This document shows, piece by piece, positions 1 through 8,717 of a stretch of DNA of 64,000 bases. This DNA is from Sinorhizobium sp. 8-89. Its GTDB lineage: Bacteria; Pseudomonadota; Alphaproteobacteria; Rhizobiales; Rhizobiaceae. A model generated the notes under the pieces. That model did not search any database. It saw only the letters and a list, made by a program, of their open reading frames with translations, and was not told where the DNA came from. The stretch spans positions 1-64,000 of the forward strand of contig NZ_JASKLR010000014.1 of assembly GCF_030124325.1 (NCBI RefSeq), given 5' to 3'. Within the stretch, counting starts at the first letter, position 1; every line of letters starts with the position of its first letter. The translations under genes and the position numbers were made by a program.

Positions 1-137
1 ACGATCCCACTCTAGTTGTCCCTTGCGCACAATTCCAATTCCTTCGTGCCCGGGGAGAAGCTGTTGCTGACGGCGGCCGGGGCGGGGATGACCGGAGGGG
101 CTGTGCTCCTTAGCATTTAGAGGGCTCGGAACCTCGT

Positions 138-273
138 CGGCTATCTAAGGCGGCCAAGCAAGGAAGCGGTCGTCTATCCGAAGCCGGAACTGGTGCTCGG
201 CAAGACGCTCGGCGTCCCGCTGTTCCAGGAACAGGCCATGCACGTGGAAATCGAATACGGCGGCTTAACGGGG
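138..273 (+). pseudogene. DnaE2-type DNA polymerase III alpha fragment
   Basis: One reading frame, without a start codon, carries the stretch [20 protein letters not shown] followed by EQAM. This closely resembles the conserved polymerase-core segment of error-prone DnaE2 ([21 protein letters not shown]). Homology disappears on both sides within about 20 codons, so this is a scrap of a gene of about 1,000 codons and cannot function. DnaE2 cassettes (imuA-imuB-dnaE2) are often found on rhizobial plasmids. I see no imuA or imuB here. Confidence 0.55.
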
Positions 274-517
274 CGAGGCCAATCAGCTCAGGCGACGGAC
301 TCGTGCCCGAAGGGGAATCCTCGCTGCCGGCAGGACCTTTCCGGGTCACGCGCCATTCACCCGCTCCTGTTCAGCCAATGCTGGCCATCCAAAGCGGCAG
401 CTCTTTCGATCAACTCGCTTGCCTGAGTCGATCGCCGAAGGCGCATGGTGATCATGGTTCTCGCTAAAATCTAGGCGAACCAGAGCTTCGGGCCACTAGG
501 GCTGGCCAAAAGGGCGA

Positions 518-553
518 TTTACGAACTTAACAAACTTGACGAACTGTCGCAAC
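518..553 (+). promoter_or_regulatory. Four tandem 9-bp iterons upstream of the Xre-RES operon
   Basis: Four contiguous 9-mers read TTTACGAAC, TTAACAAAC, TTGACGAAC and TGTCGCAAC (consensus roughly TTNACRAAC). The array ends 33 bases before the antitoxin start, where an operator for autorepression by the antitoxin would be expected. A TTGACG hexamer inside the array could also be part of a -35 element. The binding protein is inferred. Confidence 0.5.
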
Positions 554-586
554 CTGCCTAAGTTATAGCACAGGAGGCTGAAGACC

Positions 587-1261
587 ATGCCCACTACGAA
601 AACTCTAGCCAACGAGCCACGAAGTGGTTCTTCCACCATTGCGCTCTCGATGAAGCTGCCACGGAAAGCCGATTTCGAGAAGGCCCTGATCAGACAGTAC
701 GCCAAGGCGGTTAAGCTGAGCCGAAAGGCCGGCCACCAGGTCAGTTTCCGCGTCGTCGTGGATCCGCTGGCCGGAGCGCAGACGATTTCAGTCGTTGAAG
801 AAGAGCCGCTATCTGATCAGGACGCGGTTCCGGTAGAGGACGTGCCAGAGCCGGATGACGAACTCCAGGTTGCGTTGGCTGCCGCGCGGGAACGTGGCCG
901 GCGTCGCGTGGCGGACATTCTCGCGGAGGACGATATGCTGAGCGCGGAGGCATTCGCGAACCTGCTCGGCGTTTCGCGCGTCACCGTCAACACAAAGCGC
1001 CAAAACGGGCAGGTTCTCGGTCTCGACGGCGCTAAGCGGGGCTTCCGTTTTCCGTCATGGCAACTCGATCGGGACGGTCGACCTTATGCTGCGCTTCCGA
1101 AGCTGCACGAGGTCCTGGGCGGTGCATGGGCGGTTTACCGCTTCCTTATCACTCCGCACGGCGCTTTGAATGGCCGGACGGGCCTCAACGCGTTGAAGCG
1201 CGATCGAGCCGACGAAGTGGTTGCAGCGGCCGAGGGTATCGCCCGCGGTGAATTTCGCTGA
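587..1261 (+). CDS. Xre/MbcA/ParS-type antitoxin of a RES toxin-antitoxin pair
   Basis: This 224-residue protein is the likely antitoxin for the RES toxin that follows. It has a charged N-terminal region of about 100 residues, a helix-turn-helix at about 125-150 (LSAEAFANLLGVSRVTVNTK), and a C-terminal part (about 160-224) with the LHEVLGGAWAVYRFL and GRTGLNAL stretches typical of the toxin-binding domain of Xre-type antitoxins. The chosen ATG follows a strong AGGAGG. Its TGA abuts the ATG of the toxin, so the two should be translationally coupled. Antitoxins of this family bind their own promoter, and the iterons just upstream are the obvious site. The N-terminal region is longer than in many relatives. 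Confidence 0.8.
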   Translation: MPTTKTLANEPRSGSSTIALSMKLPRKADFEKALIRQYAKAVKLSRKAGHQVSFRVVVDPLAGAQTISVVEEEPLSDQDAVPVEDVPEPDDELQVALAAARERGRRRVADILAEDDMLSAEAFANLLGVSRVTVNTKRQNGQVLGLDGAKRGFRFPSWQLDRDGRPYAALPKLHEVLGGAWAVYRFLITPHGALNGRTGLNALKRDRADEVVAAAEGIARGEFR

Positions 1262-1879
1262 ATGGCCATAATCAAGCCGCCCGCGGGTTTCGAGGATTCC
1301 GCGCTCGACATTGAGATTGTTCCTGCCGGTCGTCGATTTGGACGAATCTATGCGAGCGCCTTTCCCGACCCGTTAGGATACGGAAAGACGCCGAGCCGGT
1401 TCAGTGATCCCCGCCGGCGCGGCCCGGCAAGGCGGTTTGGCGTCGTCTATTTGGGCGAGACACTCAAGGTTTGCTTCCTGGAAGCGGTCCTGCGTGATCG
1501 ACGCGATGGCCTCGTGGGTGATCTCCCGATCGATGAAAAGGAGATCTACGCGCGGCGCTACGCAGAGATTGAGACGATAGCTGATCTCCGTCTTGTTGAT
1601 CTCCGCGAGGACCACGCTCTCAGGATGGGAGTGCCGACGGATGTCGCGAAATCCTCCCGCCAAACCCTCGCGCGGACGTGGTCACTTGCTTTCCATGAGC
1701 ACCGATCCGTGCCGGACGGCATCATCTATCCATCCCGCCTGAATGGGCATACGAACCTTGCGATATTTGACCGCGCCATCTCGAAATTGTCGGCGGTGCG
1801 CATCGTACCGTTGATGAGAGCACCGGGCCTTGCCGCCACCATCAACGATCTTCGTGTGAGCCTCGTCGACATCATCTAA
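1262..1879 (+). CDS. RES-domain toxin (NAD+ phosphorylase/hydrolase type)
   Basis: This 205-residue RES-family protein is the toxin partner of the preceding gene. Characterised RES toxins deplete NAD+ in the cytoplasm. The family residues are visible: the RFSDPRRRG segment with its arginine near residue 42, a glutamate in KVCFLEAVLRD near residue 77, and the late GIIYPSRLNGH segment near 157-167 with the conserved Ser-Arg. Length is normal for the family. The gene starts immediately at the antitoxin stop codon with no spacing. I see no frameshift, so the module looks intact although its surroundings are full of broken genes. It may stabilise this part of the replicon. Confidence 0.8.
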   Translation: MAIIKPPAGFEDSALDIEIVPAGRRFGRIYASAFPDPLGYGKTPSRFSDPRRRGPARRFGVVYLGETLKVCFLEAVLRDRRDGLVGDLPIDEKEIYARRYAEIETIADLRLVDLREDHALRMGVPTDVAKSSRQTLARTWSLAFHEHRSVPDGIIYPSRLNGHTNLAIFDRAISKLSAVRIVPLMRAPGLAATINDLRVSLVDII

Positions 1880-2099
1880 ACCAACGTCATGAAACTTGAA
1901 CTGGCCAGGCCCCACGAAGGATAAGAGGACGTTGTCGTCAAGAACGGCGACCAGCATAGGCACTCATGCAAATTTCGCGATCGATCAGAGAACAGGTTGG
2001 TTGCGTTTATGCGCCATGCTGTCGGTATGGCTGTATTGCATCGCACATCGTCGAACAAAAATTCCACCAAAACCTCGAATGCCATTCCGGCACCCGAGA

Positions 2100-2518
2100 G
2101 GTCGGCTGCTGCGCGTGTCGCATCGCTCTTGCGGGGTGAGGTCCAAGAAGCGGCAAGGACTCGTTCAGGTCATCGATGCCGATGGCGAGCGCTTGGAACT
2201 GCCGCATGCCTTGGCGGAGGCCATGTATCAGGCCGCCGCGCTTCTCGCCGAGGGGCGGCCGGTGACGGTGCTGCGGGACGAGGAAATGCTGTCAACGCAG
2301 GCTACGGCGGATATTCTCAACGTTTCGGCAGTATCTGGTCCGACCGGTCGATGCTGGTGAACTTCCAGCGGAAAAGGTTGGCAGCTACCGGCGCTTGAGA
2401 GCAACGGATGTTGCGGCTTTCAAGGCAACTCGTGATGCCAAGCGCGTCGGCCCTGGATCGGCTGGTGTCGCTGAGCGAGGATGCCGGCGGCTACCGACTC
2501 GGAAGCGAGCATCGCTGA
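2100..2518 (+). pseudogene. Frameshifted excisionase-type HTH antitoxin gene
   Basis: Three frames must be joined to recover the protein. The first gives ELPHALAEAMYQAAALLAEG and DEEMLSTQATADILNVS. The second gives RQYLVRPVDAGELPAEKVGS, YRRLRATDVAAFKATRDAKR. The third gives ALDRLVSLSEDAGGYRLGSE and ends at a TGA. Together these match the small MerR/excisionase-like antitoxins (LTTQEAADLLNVSRPYL pattern) that usually precede a PIN-domain toxin. The breaks lie near 2325 and 2455. No PIN toxin can be reconstructed downstream, so this is a decayed antitoxin remnant. Confidence 0.65.
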
Positions 2519-2630
2519 CCCCAACCCGAACACGGGCTCTCTCCACGATGGAGTGCCGTATATACCGAGCTCGGCCGTCGTGGGCGTGGTCGCCACCGAC
2601 GGGCAGCTGTTTCCGCGGCTCAGCAAAACG

Positions 2631-3092
2631 TCAGGCTGATCTTCTTGCGACAGGATGCGGCTTTGGGTCTGGTTCTGCGCGTTTCTTGCCCAGCCCGGAG
2701 GCGCGCGCAAGCTCGGAGCGTTGTTGGGCGTAGCTTGGAGCAATCATGGGGTAGTCAGCCGGGAGCTCCCATTTCTCACGATATTGCTCTGGAGTGAGGC
2801 CGTACTTTGCCATCAGGTGGCGTCTCAAGGATTTGAACTTTTGACCATCCTCCAGGCAGATGATGAAATCGGCTGTTACGGACTTCTTGATCGGAACGGC
2901 CGGGCGCTGTTCTTCGACGGCCGGTTCAGCCTGATGTCGCGAAGACGTGCCGCTCAGCGAGGAATACGTCTGCTGGATAAGATTGGAAAGATCGCCGGCA
3001 GGAACGACATTGTGGCTTAGATAAGCCGCGACGATCCTGCTCGTCAGCTCCAGCTTCCGGTCCTCATTGCTCAAACGCGATTCGCCCAACAT
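2631..3092 (-). CDS. Ros/MucR-family transcriptional regulator with altered zinc ligands
   Basis: This 153-residue protein has the MucR layout: an N-terminal oligomerisation region (residues 10-45), a linker, and the zinc-finger DNA-binding region with CLEDGQKFKSLRRHL and YREKWELPADYPMIAPSYA. Ros and MucR bind AT-rich DNA in rhizobia and control exopolysaccharide, motility and symbiosis genes. In canonical Ros the finger is Cys-x2-Cys...His...His. Here the second Cys is Asp and the terminal HH is replaced by KY, so zinc binding is doubtful. Zinc-independent Ros homologues are known from rhizobia, so this need not mean loss of function. It closely resembles the protein at 33215-33685 and is more distant from the canonical copy at 5905-6336. 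Confidence 0.85.
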   Translation of the reverse strand: MLGESRLSNEDRKLELTSRIVAAYLSHNVVPAGDLSNLIQQTYSSLSGTSSRHQAEPAVEEQRPAVPIKKSVTADFIICLEDGQKFKSLRRHLMAKYGLTPEQYREKWELPADYPMIAPSYAQQRSELARASGLGKKRAEPDPKPHPVARRSA

Positions 3093-3339
3093 CGTCTCCT
3101 CTGTTTCCCTGTCGGTCAGGCAGCCTCGGTCAACGTGCAGGTATTTCGGTCGGAACGAAGGCGGTGTCGCTTGGGCGGTGTGTTTTTTTCGAGAGATTTC
3201 CGGGCATTTTGGTTTGTGCGTTTTGTTCTGCTGACCTCATGCGTTGCCAGAGTCTCCCTCGGTTTCTATCCTGACGCATGATCCGCACCCTACTGGTGCG
3301 CCCAAATCCGAGCACACTGGAGGCCGATGGCATCTCAGC

Positions 3340-3960
3340 ATTGGCGTGATCGTTGACACCGAGACGACAGGCCTCGACCATAGCAGGGACGAGATCATCG
3401 AAATCGGCGCAGTCGCCTTCACCTTTAACGACGAGGGTCATATCGGCGACGTCACAGGTGTTTACGGCGACCTGCAACGGCCAACTATCCCGATCCCCCT
3501 GAAATCACCCGCCTCACAGGAATTACCGACGCGATGGTTGCCGGGCTGATGATCGATGCCGGCGCGCTTCGCGCGCTGCTCGACCCGGCCGAGCTCGTGA
3601 TCACCCACAATGCCGGCTTCGATCGGCCGTTCTGCGAGGCGCTCTCAAGCATGTTTTCCGGCAAGGCATGGGCCTGTTCCGTCAGGGAAGTCGATTGCGC
3701 GGCGCGCGGTTTCGGGCACCAAGCTCGGCTATCTCATTGGGCAAAGTGGCTACGTCCACGATAGCCATCGCGCCGTCGATGATTGTTTCGCTCTACTCGA
3801 GGTGCTCGCCGCCTCACGCTTGAATGAACTCGAGAGCCTGCTGAGCAGGCGGCCATCCAATACCCTCAGTCTATATTCGCCGCTGCGAGCGCGCCTCAGC
3901 TCGCCCAGCGACAATACTCAGGCCCCAAGTCGTCGCGAATTCCTTCTTGATAAGCATTGA
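3340..3960 (+). pseudogene. DnaQ-like 3'-5' exonuclease, frameshifted
   Basis: All three exonuclease motifs of the DnaQ (pol III epsilon) family are present but in different frames: ExoI VDTETTGLDHSRDEIIEIGA, ExoII HNAGFDRPF after EITRLTGITDAMVAG, and ExoIII HDSHRAVDDCFALLEVL. Frame changes are needed near 3495 (in a run of C) and near 3715. The C-terminal tail to the TGA is in the third frame. With two indels the gene cannot make a full protein. The convergent gene next to it is broken as well. Confidence 0.75.
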
Positions 3961-4092
3961 TCAGCTTCGCGGCGAGCGCTTCGGCTTCTTCAGACTTGCA
4001 TGACAAAGCTCGTCTTGGAAGGCCTTTTCGATAATCTCAAACTCCTCAGGTCCAATTGGATCGAAACTCAAGCTTTGAGCTGAATTCATCAT
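3896..4092 (-). pseudogene. Small conserved rhizobial protein, frameshifted
   Basis: After a strong GGAGGAGGGGGA and a double ATG, the frame reads MNSAQSLSFDPIGPEEFEII then EKAFQDELCH. It then has to shift to give CKSEEAEALAAKLINAYQEG followed by IRDDLGPEYCRWAS and a TGA. Unshifted it ends in a basic tail (KKPKRSPRS). The pattern (about 65 residues, KLINAYQEGIRD) resembles a small hypothetical protein common in rhizobia, of unknown function. Its 3' end overlaps the convergent exonuclease remnant. Confidence 0.5.
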
Positions 4093-4422
4093 TCCCCCTC
4101 CTCCGCACCCGATGCGACGGGAGACCATTTGCCCCTGCGTTTCAGACTGATTTGAAAGGGTGCAGCTTCGCTGGAGACCTATCGAAATTGAGCCGTCCTT
4201 ATGGCCTGACCATCTGTGTAGGTCCACTCCAGTGCCGCAATGGCGGACCCGAATAGCAGAGCAGGTATCGCCAGAGCCCCCATGAACCTGAGCATTTGAA
4301 GCCGACGTGTACGCTTTCCATCCCAATCGTAAGCCATTTGCGCCGACCTCAAAAGCGACCCAGAAATAGTATGTCAGGATAGAACCAGAGAACGACTTTC
4401 CGGTCGAGTCTATTTTCAAGTA

Positions 4423-4810
4423 TTACTTTTGAACCAATTTCATCGGGGATCTATACTGCGTATCCAAGGATGACGGTAGAAAACCAGAAGAGATGGCCAA
4501 GCAATTGAAGCTGACGCTCGCCTTGCCGTGACGGGCGGGGTGATCTCTCGAAGGCGGTGCCCTGCGGTCCCATACTGCGCGATACCGTTCGCGCTCGCGT
4601 CGAACCTGCTCCAACGTGTAGGGGTCGCACCATCGTCAATTGGGAACAGTGGTAAGCAGGCGCCCGATATTTGAGGTGAGAACTGGGAGCCTTTCACGCG
4701 CCGTCGGCCGTCAGGCTCCAGGCACAAGCCCAACATCAACTATCCGTAAAGCAGGACTCCAATGGTTGTGTTGACTCTGTGGTGCACTCAGGAGAAAACA
4801 GGGCGATGAC
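4423..4810. other. Intergenic stretch with no recognisable gene
   Basis: About 390 bases on the upstream side of the SyrB-like gene. Both strands hold only short, low-quality reading frames. I found no clear promoter, hairpin or repeat. The promoter of the SyrB-like gene presumably lies towards the right end. Confidence 0.4.
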
Positions 4811-4827
4811 TAAAGGAGGAATTGCTG

Positions 4828-5283
4828 ATGGCTGACGAGAGCAGTGCGGGACCGGTTGCTGCGGCTGTAGCGACAGGCGCGGAAGTGAAAGCACCAACGG
4901 CTAAGAAGCAGAGGTCGCCACGGCCCCAGAAGGCGGCTTCCGAACAAGCTCAATCAAAGACGCCGGCCGCTAAACCCAAGAGGTATAGCGAGAAAGAGAA
5001 GAGCGAGAAGCTCAAGCTGATCGAGGCGCAAGTCACCGAAGGCAGCACCCTCAAGGACGCTATCAAGAGCGCCGGCATATCGGAGCAAACCTACTATCAT
5101 TGGAAGGGTGCCGCGAAGCCTGTCGAACTAAAGGACACCAAGGACACCAAGCCGGTACCGGCCGGCGATGAGTTGGCAGATCTTGTCCAGCTCGAAGAGG
5201 AAAACCAGAGGCTCCGCAAGCTATTGGCGGAAAAGTTGCGAGCGGAAAATGCCGAACTGCGCAAAAGGCTCGGGTTGAACTAA
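4828..5283 (+). CDS. syrB: SyrB-like regulatory protein
   Basis: This 151-residue protein has a low-complexity Ala/Lys/Pro-rich N-terminus (residues 1-55), then KRYSEKEKSEKLKLIEAQV and TLKDAIKSAGISEQTYYHWK, an IS3-transposase-like helix-turn-helix, and a C-terminal leucine-zipper-like coiled coil (LEEENQRLRKLLAEKLRAEN). This order matches S. meliloti SyrB, a plasmid-borne protein reported to act negatively on syrM and so on nod-gene and exopolysaccharide control. The ATG at 4828 is chosen because AAAGGAGGA ends 8 bases before it; a TTG two codons upstream is less likely. It could instead descend from a domesticated transposase OrfA. A canonical mucR lies close by, another regulator of exopolysaccharide. 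Confidence 0.75.
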   Translation: MADESSAGPVAAAVATGAEVKAPTAKKQRSPRPQKAASEQAQSKTPAAKPKRYSEKEKSEKLKLIEAQVTEGSTLKDAIKSAGISEQTYYHWKGAAKPVELKDTKDTKPVPAGDELADLVQLEEENQRLRKLLAEKLRAENAELRKRLGLN

Positions 5284-5491
5284 CCAGGACCGGGGACGAC
5301 AGTTTCTTCTGCGCCCTTCGTGTTACGCCAGTAGGTTGAATTTGCCCCCATTTGAATTTGTGGCGGCAAATCAACCCCTGCTGTTTCGCCACTCTTGCCG
5401 GGTGAATGCACGCCAACTGCGCGGTTGGCAAGGAGTTGAAGCGCGCCAACCGGCGTTGCCTTTTCACGGTTTTGCTTGGGATCGAAAATAG

Positions 5492-5865
5492 ATGAAGATG
5501 CCACAGCGGAGATTCGTTGTTTTTGCATTCAAGTCGGGGCGACGACAGTCAAAAGCCCAGACGAACTCAATCTGGGGAGGCACAGATCTCAAGGCCTTGG
5601 CCCGCGAAGTGGAAGAGACGGCGCCGCATCTGTTCAATTCAAATGAAGCATCTGGAACGCCTGACTCAGGTGAAACCACGCCGGCTGATCCGATTAATAC
5701 AGAGTCTGCCAACGAACGCGCCAACAATGGCCGATTGCATGATCCGCATGACCGCTCCGTATCGATTCGCGTCGGCATAGCCAGCGGCCGGCTTGTTGCG
5801 GGCATCGTGAGAATGAAGAACTTCTTCTATGTGTTTGGGGCGATGCGGTCCAGTGGTAAAAGGTC
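5492..5865 (+). pseudogene. Composite ORF: hypothetical protein fused to an adenylate cyclase scrap
   Basis: The frame opens with an ATG and reads a hydrophilic protein (FVVFAFKSGRRQSKAQTNSI, DLKALAREVEETAPHLFNSN) that looks like a real plasmid-encoded hypothetical. From about 5755 it becomes VSIRVGIASGRLVAGIV and NFFYVFG. The +1 frame there gives VWGDAVQW. Together these are the class III adenylate/guanylate cyclase motif RVGIASGPVVAGVVG...FFYDVWGDAVN. An illegitimate joint has therefore placed a cyclase fragment behind another gene, and a one-base loss then broke the cyclase frame. The open frame continues by chance into the convergent mucR. Confidence 0.5.
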
Positions 5866-5904
5866 CCTCCCGACGCAGGGATCGCGCGGCGAGGCTCAAG
5901 CGCT

Positions 5905-6336
5905 TTACTTGCCGCGACGTTTGCGACGCTGGCCAAGGCCCATTTCCTTGGCGAGGCGCGACCTGGCTTCGGCGTAAGCGGGTGCGACCATCGGGTAGTC
6001 TGCCGGCAGATCCCACTTCTCGCGGTACTCTTGCGGGGAAAGCTTGTGGTGGGTCATCAGATGGCGCTTCAGCGACTTGAATGTGCCGCCGCATTCGAGG
6101 CAGGTGATCTGGTCGTCCTGCACCGACTTGCGGACCGAGATCGCAGGCTTCTGCTTCTCAACGGCAACAACCACCGGCGGGGGGGCCGTGGTGTTGTTGA
6201 GCGCGGAATGGACGTCGGCGATAAGCGTCGGAAGCTCGGTAACCGGAACCACATGGTTGCTCACATAGGCGGCTACGATTTCCGCGGCCAGTTCAACAAA
6301 GAGTTCGTTGCTCGCACCGAGCGTGGTTTCTGTCAT
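5905..6336 (-). CDS. mucR: MucR transcriptional regulator (canonical zinc finger)
   Basis: This 143-residue protein is very close to MucR of Sinorhizobium. The N-terminus reads [20 protein letters not shown], followed by the oligomerisation region, then the finger [20 protein letters not shown] with the full Cys2His2 set, then [20 protein letters not shown] and a basic tail. MucR binds AT-rich targets and controls exopolysaccharide and motility genes. The start at 6336 is chosen for homology and a GGAGAAG just upstream; the open frame extends 28 codons further without a good start signal. It is the only one of the three MucR-type genes in this window with an intact metal site. Confidence 0.9.
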   Translation of the reverse strand: MTETTLGASNELFVELAAEIVAAYVSNHVVPVTELPTLIADVHSALNNTTAPPPVVVAVEKQKPAISVRKSVQDDQITCLECGGTFKSLKRHLMTHHKLSPQEYREKWDLPADYPMVAPAYAEARSRLAKEMGLGQRRKRRGK

Positions 6337-6429
6337 TTTCTTCTCCAATTGGAAGTCAGGATGGGAAACCGTCACCCAGGCGGGTCGAGAGCGGCGACCT
6401 TTTGGTTGCTCGACTAACACTGATCAAGG

Positions 6430-7490
6430 AAATGTCAAAACTAAAATCCGGAAGCAGCTACTCTATTCCGCACAAAAATGGCCGCGTTGGTCGGTGACGG
6501 TGTCGGTGTCGAGAACAAGAGATTGCCGCGCGGCTTGGCGCGATGCCAAACACCGTGGGCAAATGGAAACGACGCATTGCCGAGTTGCGGCTGACGGTGT
6601 TTACGACGAGCCGCGTCCCGGTGTCCCGCGGCAGATCGGCGATGCGGAAATAGCCGAGACGATGCGGCTGACGTTGGAGAAGACGCCGCCGGACGCACCC
6701 CACTGAGCCTGCGGTCGATGGCACGGGGCGTCGGCCGCGCCCCCTCGACGATCCACCGCATCTGGACGACCTTCGGCCTGCAGCCGCATCGCGCCGAAAG
6801 CTTCAGGCTCACCTCCGATGCGCTGTCGAAAAGGTAGGAGACATTGTTGACCTTTATCTCAACCCGCCCGAGCGGGCGCTGGTGCTTTGCGTCGATGAGA
6901 AGAGTCAGATTCAAGTGCTGGATCACAGCCAGCCGGCACTGCCGAGGCGGCCCGGCCAGATCGAACGGCGCAGCCACGATTACGTACGGCATGGGACGCT
7001 GTCGCTCTTCGCCGCGCTGGGTGCCGCCACCGGCAAGATCATCCGTCGCTGTTTCAAGCGTCACCGCGCGCACGAATTCCTGAAGTTCCTGCGCGAAATC
7101 GAAGCCAACGTGCCGCGCGACCTCGATATCCACACCGTGATGGACAACTACGCGACCCACAAGACCAGCGCCATCCGCAATTTCTTTCTCAAGCGGCCCC
7201 CGCTGGCACAGCCATTTCGCTCCGACGGCGGCGTCGTGGCTCAACCAGGTCGAGCGCTTCTTCGCCAACCTGACCGAAAAGCGGATCCGGCCCGGTAGGC
7301 ACCGCTGAACCTGCGTTCTGGAAGCGGCAATCACAGCCTACATCGAAGCGGTCAACGCCAAACCCCTCCGGTGGACCAAGTCGGCCGACGATATCCTCGC
7401 CACCATCAAACGCGTCTGCCTGGCAAAGCTGCAAACCGCCGAAAAACAAAACAAAATAGCTGGGACTTCAGAATTAGGACACTAGGCTGT
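6430..7490 (+). mobile_element. IS630-family element, transposase broken by several frameshifts
   Basis: The transposase can be rebuilt across at least four frame changes or stops. It starts with an N-terminal HTH region (IAARLGAMPNTVGKWKRRIA), continues with WSLRSMARGVGRAPSTIHRI, then the DDE domain with LCVDEKSQIQVLDHSQPALP, RRSHDYVRHGTLSLFAALGA and VMDNYATHKTSAIRNFF. It then shifts to SWLNQVERFF and ends with PLRWTKSADDILATIKRVC. The first two catalytic Asp and the VERFF Glu are identifiable but never in one frame, so the element cannot move by itself. I could not define terminal inverted repeats with confidence. Confidence 0.8.
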
Positions 7491-7646
7491 TTTGCGACCA
7501 AAAGATGCTGGCTGGAGAGAAGGCCAGCATTGGATGACGCGATCTCTTTCGAATGAGATTGCGGCAGGGGAAAGGTGCCGATCGTTGGCGGTTTGTTTCG
7601 GCATTGCCGTGTCGTCGGCGGTGTAGTGATCTCAGCGGAAGGCCAA

Positions 7647-8693
7647 TCAGTTTGCGCGTAGCCCCTGCGATGTAAACAAGTGGATCCTTTTTGGGTCGGG
7701 AGCGACCATGACCGTCTGGCCGGGTTGAAACTCGACCCGGTCGCGCAGCACGAGGTTCACGTCTGCAGGGCCGAGCTTCGCCAGCACATGTGTTTCGGAC
7801 CCGGTCGGCTCGACCACGACGACGGTGGCGGGTACACCATTGTCGGCGATCGTCAGATGCTCTGGACGGATACCGTAGACCGCCGCCGTCGCGCCCTGAT
7901 AGCCCTCCGGCATTGGAAGCGCCGCCCCGCCATCAGTGACAAATCGCCCGTCCACGATCGCCCCCTCGAACAGGTTCATCGCCGGCGAGCCGATGAAGTT
8001 CGCAACGAAAGTGTTGGCGGGCCGGTCGTAGAGCTCGAGCGGTTTGCCGATCTGCTCGACCTTGCCGCCGCGCATCACGACGATCCGGTCGGCCATCGTC
8101 ATCGCCTCGATCTGATCGTGCGTCACATAGACCGTGGTGGTTTTCAGCCGCTGGTGCAGGTCCTTGATCTCGGCGCGCATTGTGACGCGGAGCTTGGCGT
8201 CAAGGTTCGACAGCGGCTCGTCAAAAAGGTAGACCTGCGGTTGGCGAACGGTTGCTCGCCCCATTGCCACACGCTGCCGCTGGCCGCCGGAAAGCTGCTT
8301 CGGCAGCCGATCGAGCAACGGCCCGAGCGCCAGGATGTCGGCCGCTTCGCGTACGCTCTTTTCGATCGTCGCTCTATCCTGACCCTTCAGCTTCAGCGCG
8401 AAGCCCATGTTTTCCGCGACGGTCATGTGCGGATAGAGGGCATAGCTCTGGAAGACCATGGCGATGTCACGCTCCTTCGGCGCCACGTCGTTGACGAGGC
8501 GGCCACCGATGCGGATCTCGCCACCGCTGATGTCCTCCAGTCCCGCAAGCATGCGCAACAGGGTCGACTTGCCACAGCCGGAAGGGCCGACGAGGGTGAC
8601 GAACTCACCGTCTTCGATGTTCATGGAGATGTCATGAATCACCGGAACGGCGCCGTATTGTTTGCGAACCTGATCCATCGAGACGGATGCCAT
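7647..8693 (-). CDS. Carbohydrate ABC transporter ATP-binding protein (UgpC/MalK type)
   Basis: This 348-residue cytoplasmic ATPase energises the sugar importer encoded just upstream in the same leftward operon. Walker A is GPSGCGKST (about 37-45), the Q-loop region VFQSYALYPHMTV, the signature LSGGQRQRVAMGRA, and Walker B VYLFDEPLSNLDA followed by the switch His in TVYVTHDQ. The C-terminal 110 residues form the OB-fold (TOBE) regulatory domain typical of MalK/UgpC (GIRPEHL). Length is normal. GGGAGAG precedes the ATG. It is the last gene of the operon, 24 bases after the GH32 gene. Confidence 0.93.
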   Translation of the reverse strand: MASVSMDQVRKQYGAVPVIHDISMNIEDGEFVTLVGPSGCGKSTLLRMLAGLEDISGGEIRIGGRLVNDVAPKERDIAMVFQSYALYPHMTVAENMGFALKLKGQDRATIEKSVREAADILALGPLLDRLPKQLSGGQRQRVAMGRATVRQPQVYLFDEPLSNLDAKLRVTMRAEIKDLHQRLKTTTVYVTHDQIEAMTMADRIVVMRGGKVEQIGKPLELYDRPANTFVANFIGSPAMNLFEGAIVDGRFVTDGGAALPMPEGYQGATAAVYGIRPEHLTIADNGVPATVVVVEPTGSETHVLAKLGPADVNLVLRDRVEFQPGQTVMVAPDPKRIHLFTSQGLRAN

Positions 8694-8717
8694 GAAATCT
8701 CTCCCTTTAAGTGTCTG

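Noticed and set aside
2519-2640. PIN toxin expected after the broken antitoxin
   Set aside because: No PIN acidic motifs can be found in any frame; the sequence is unrecognisable.
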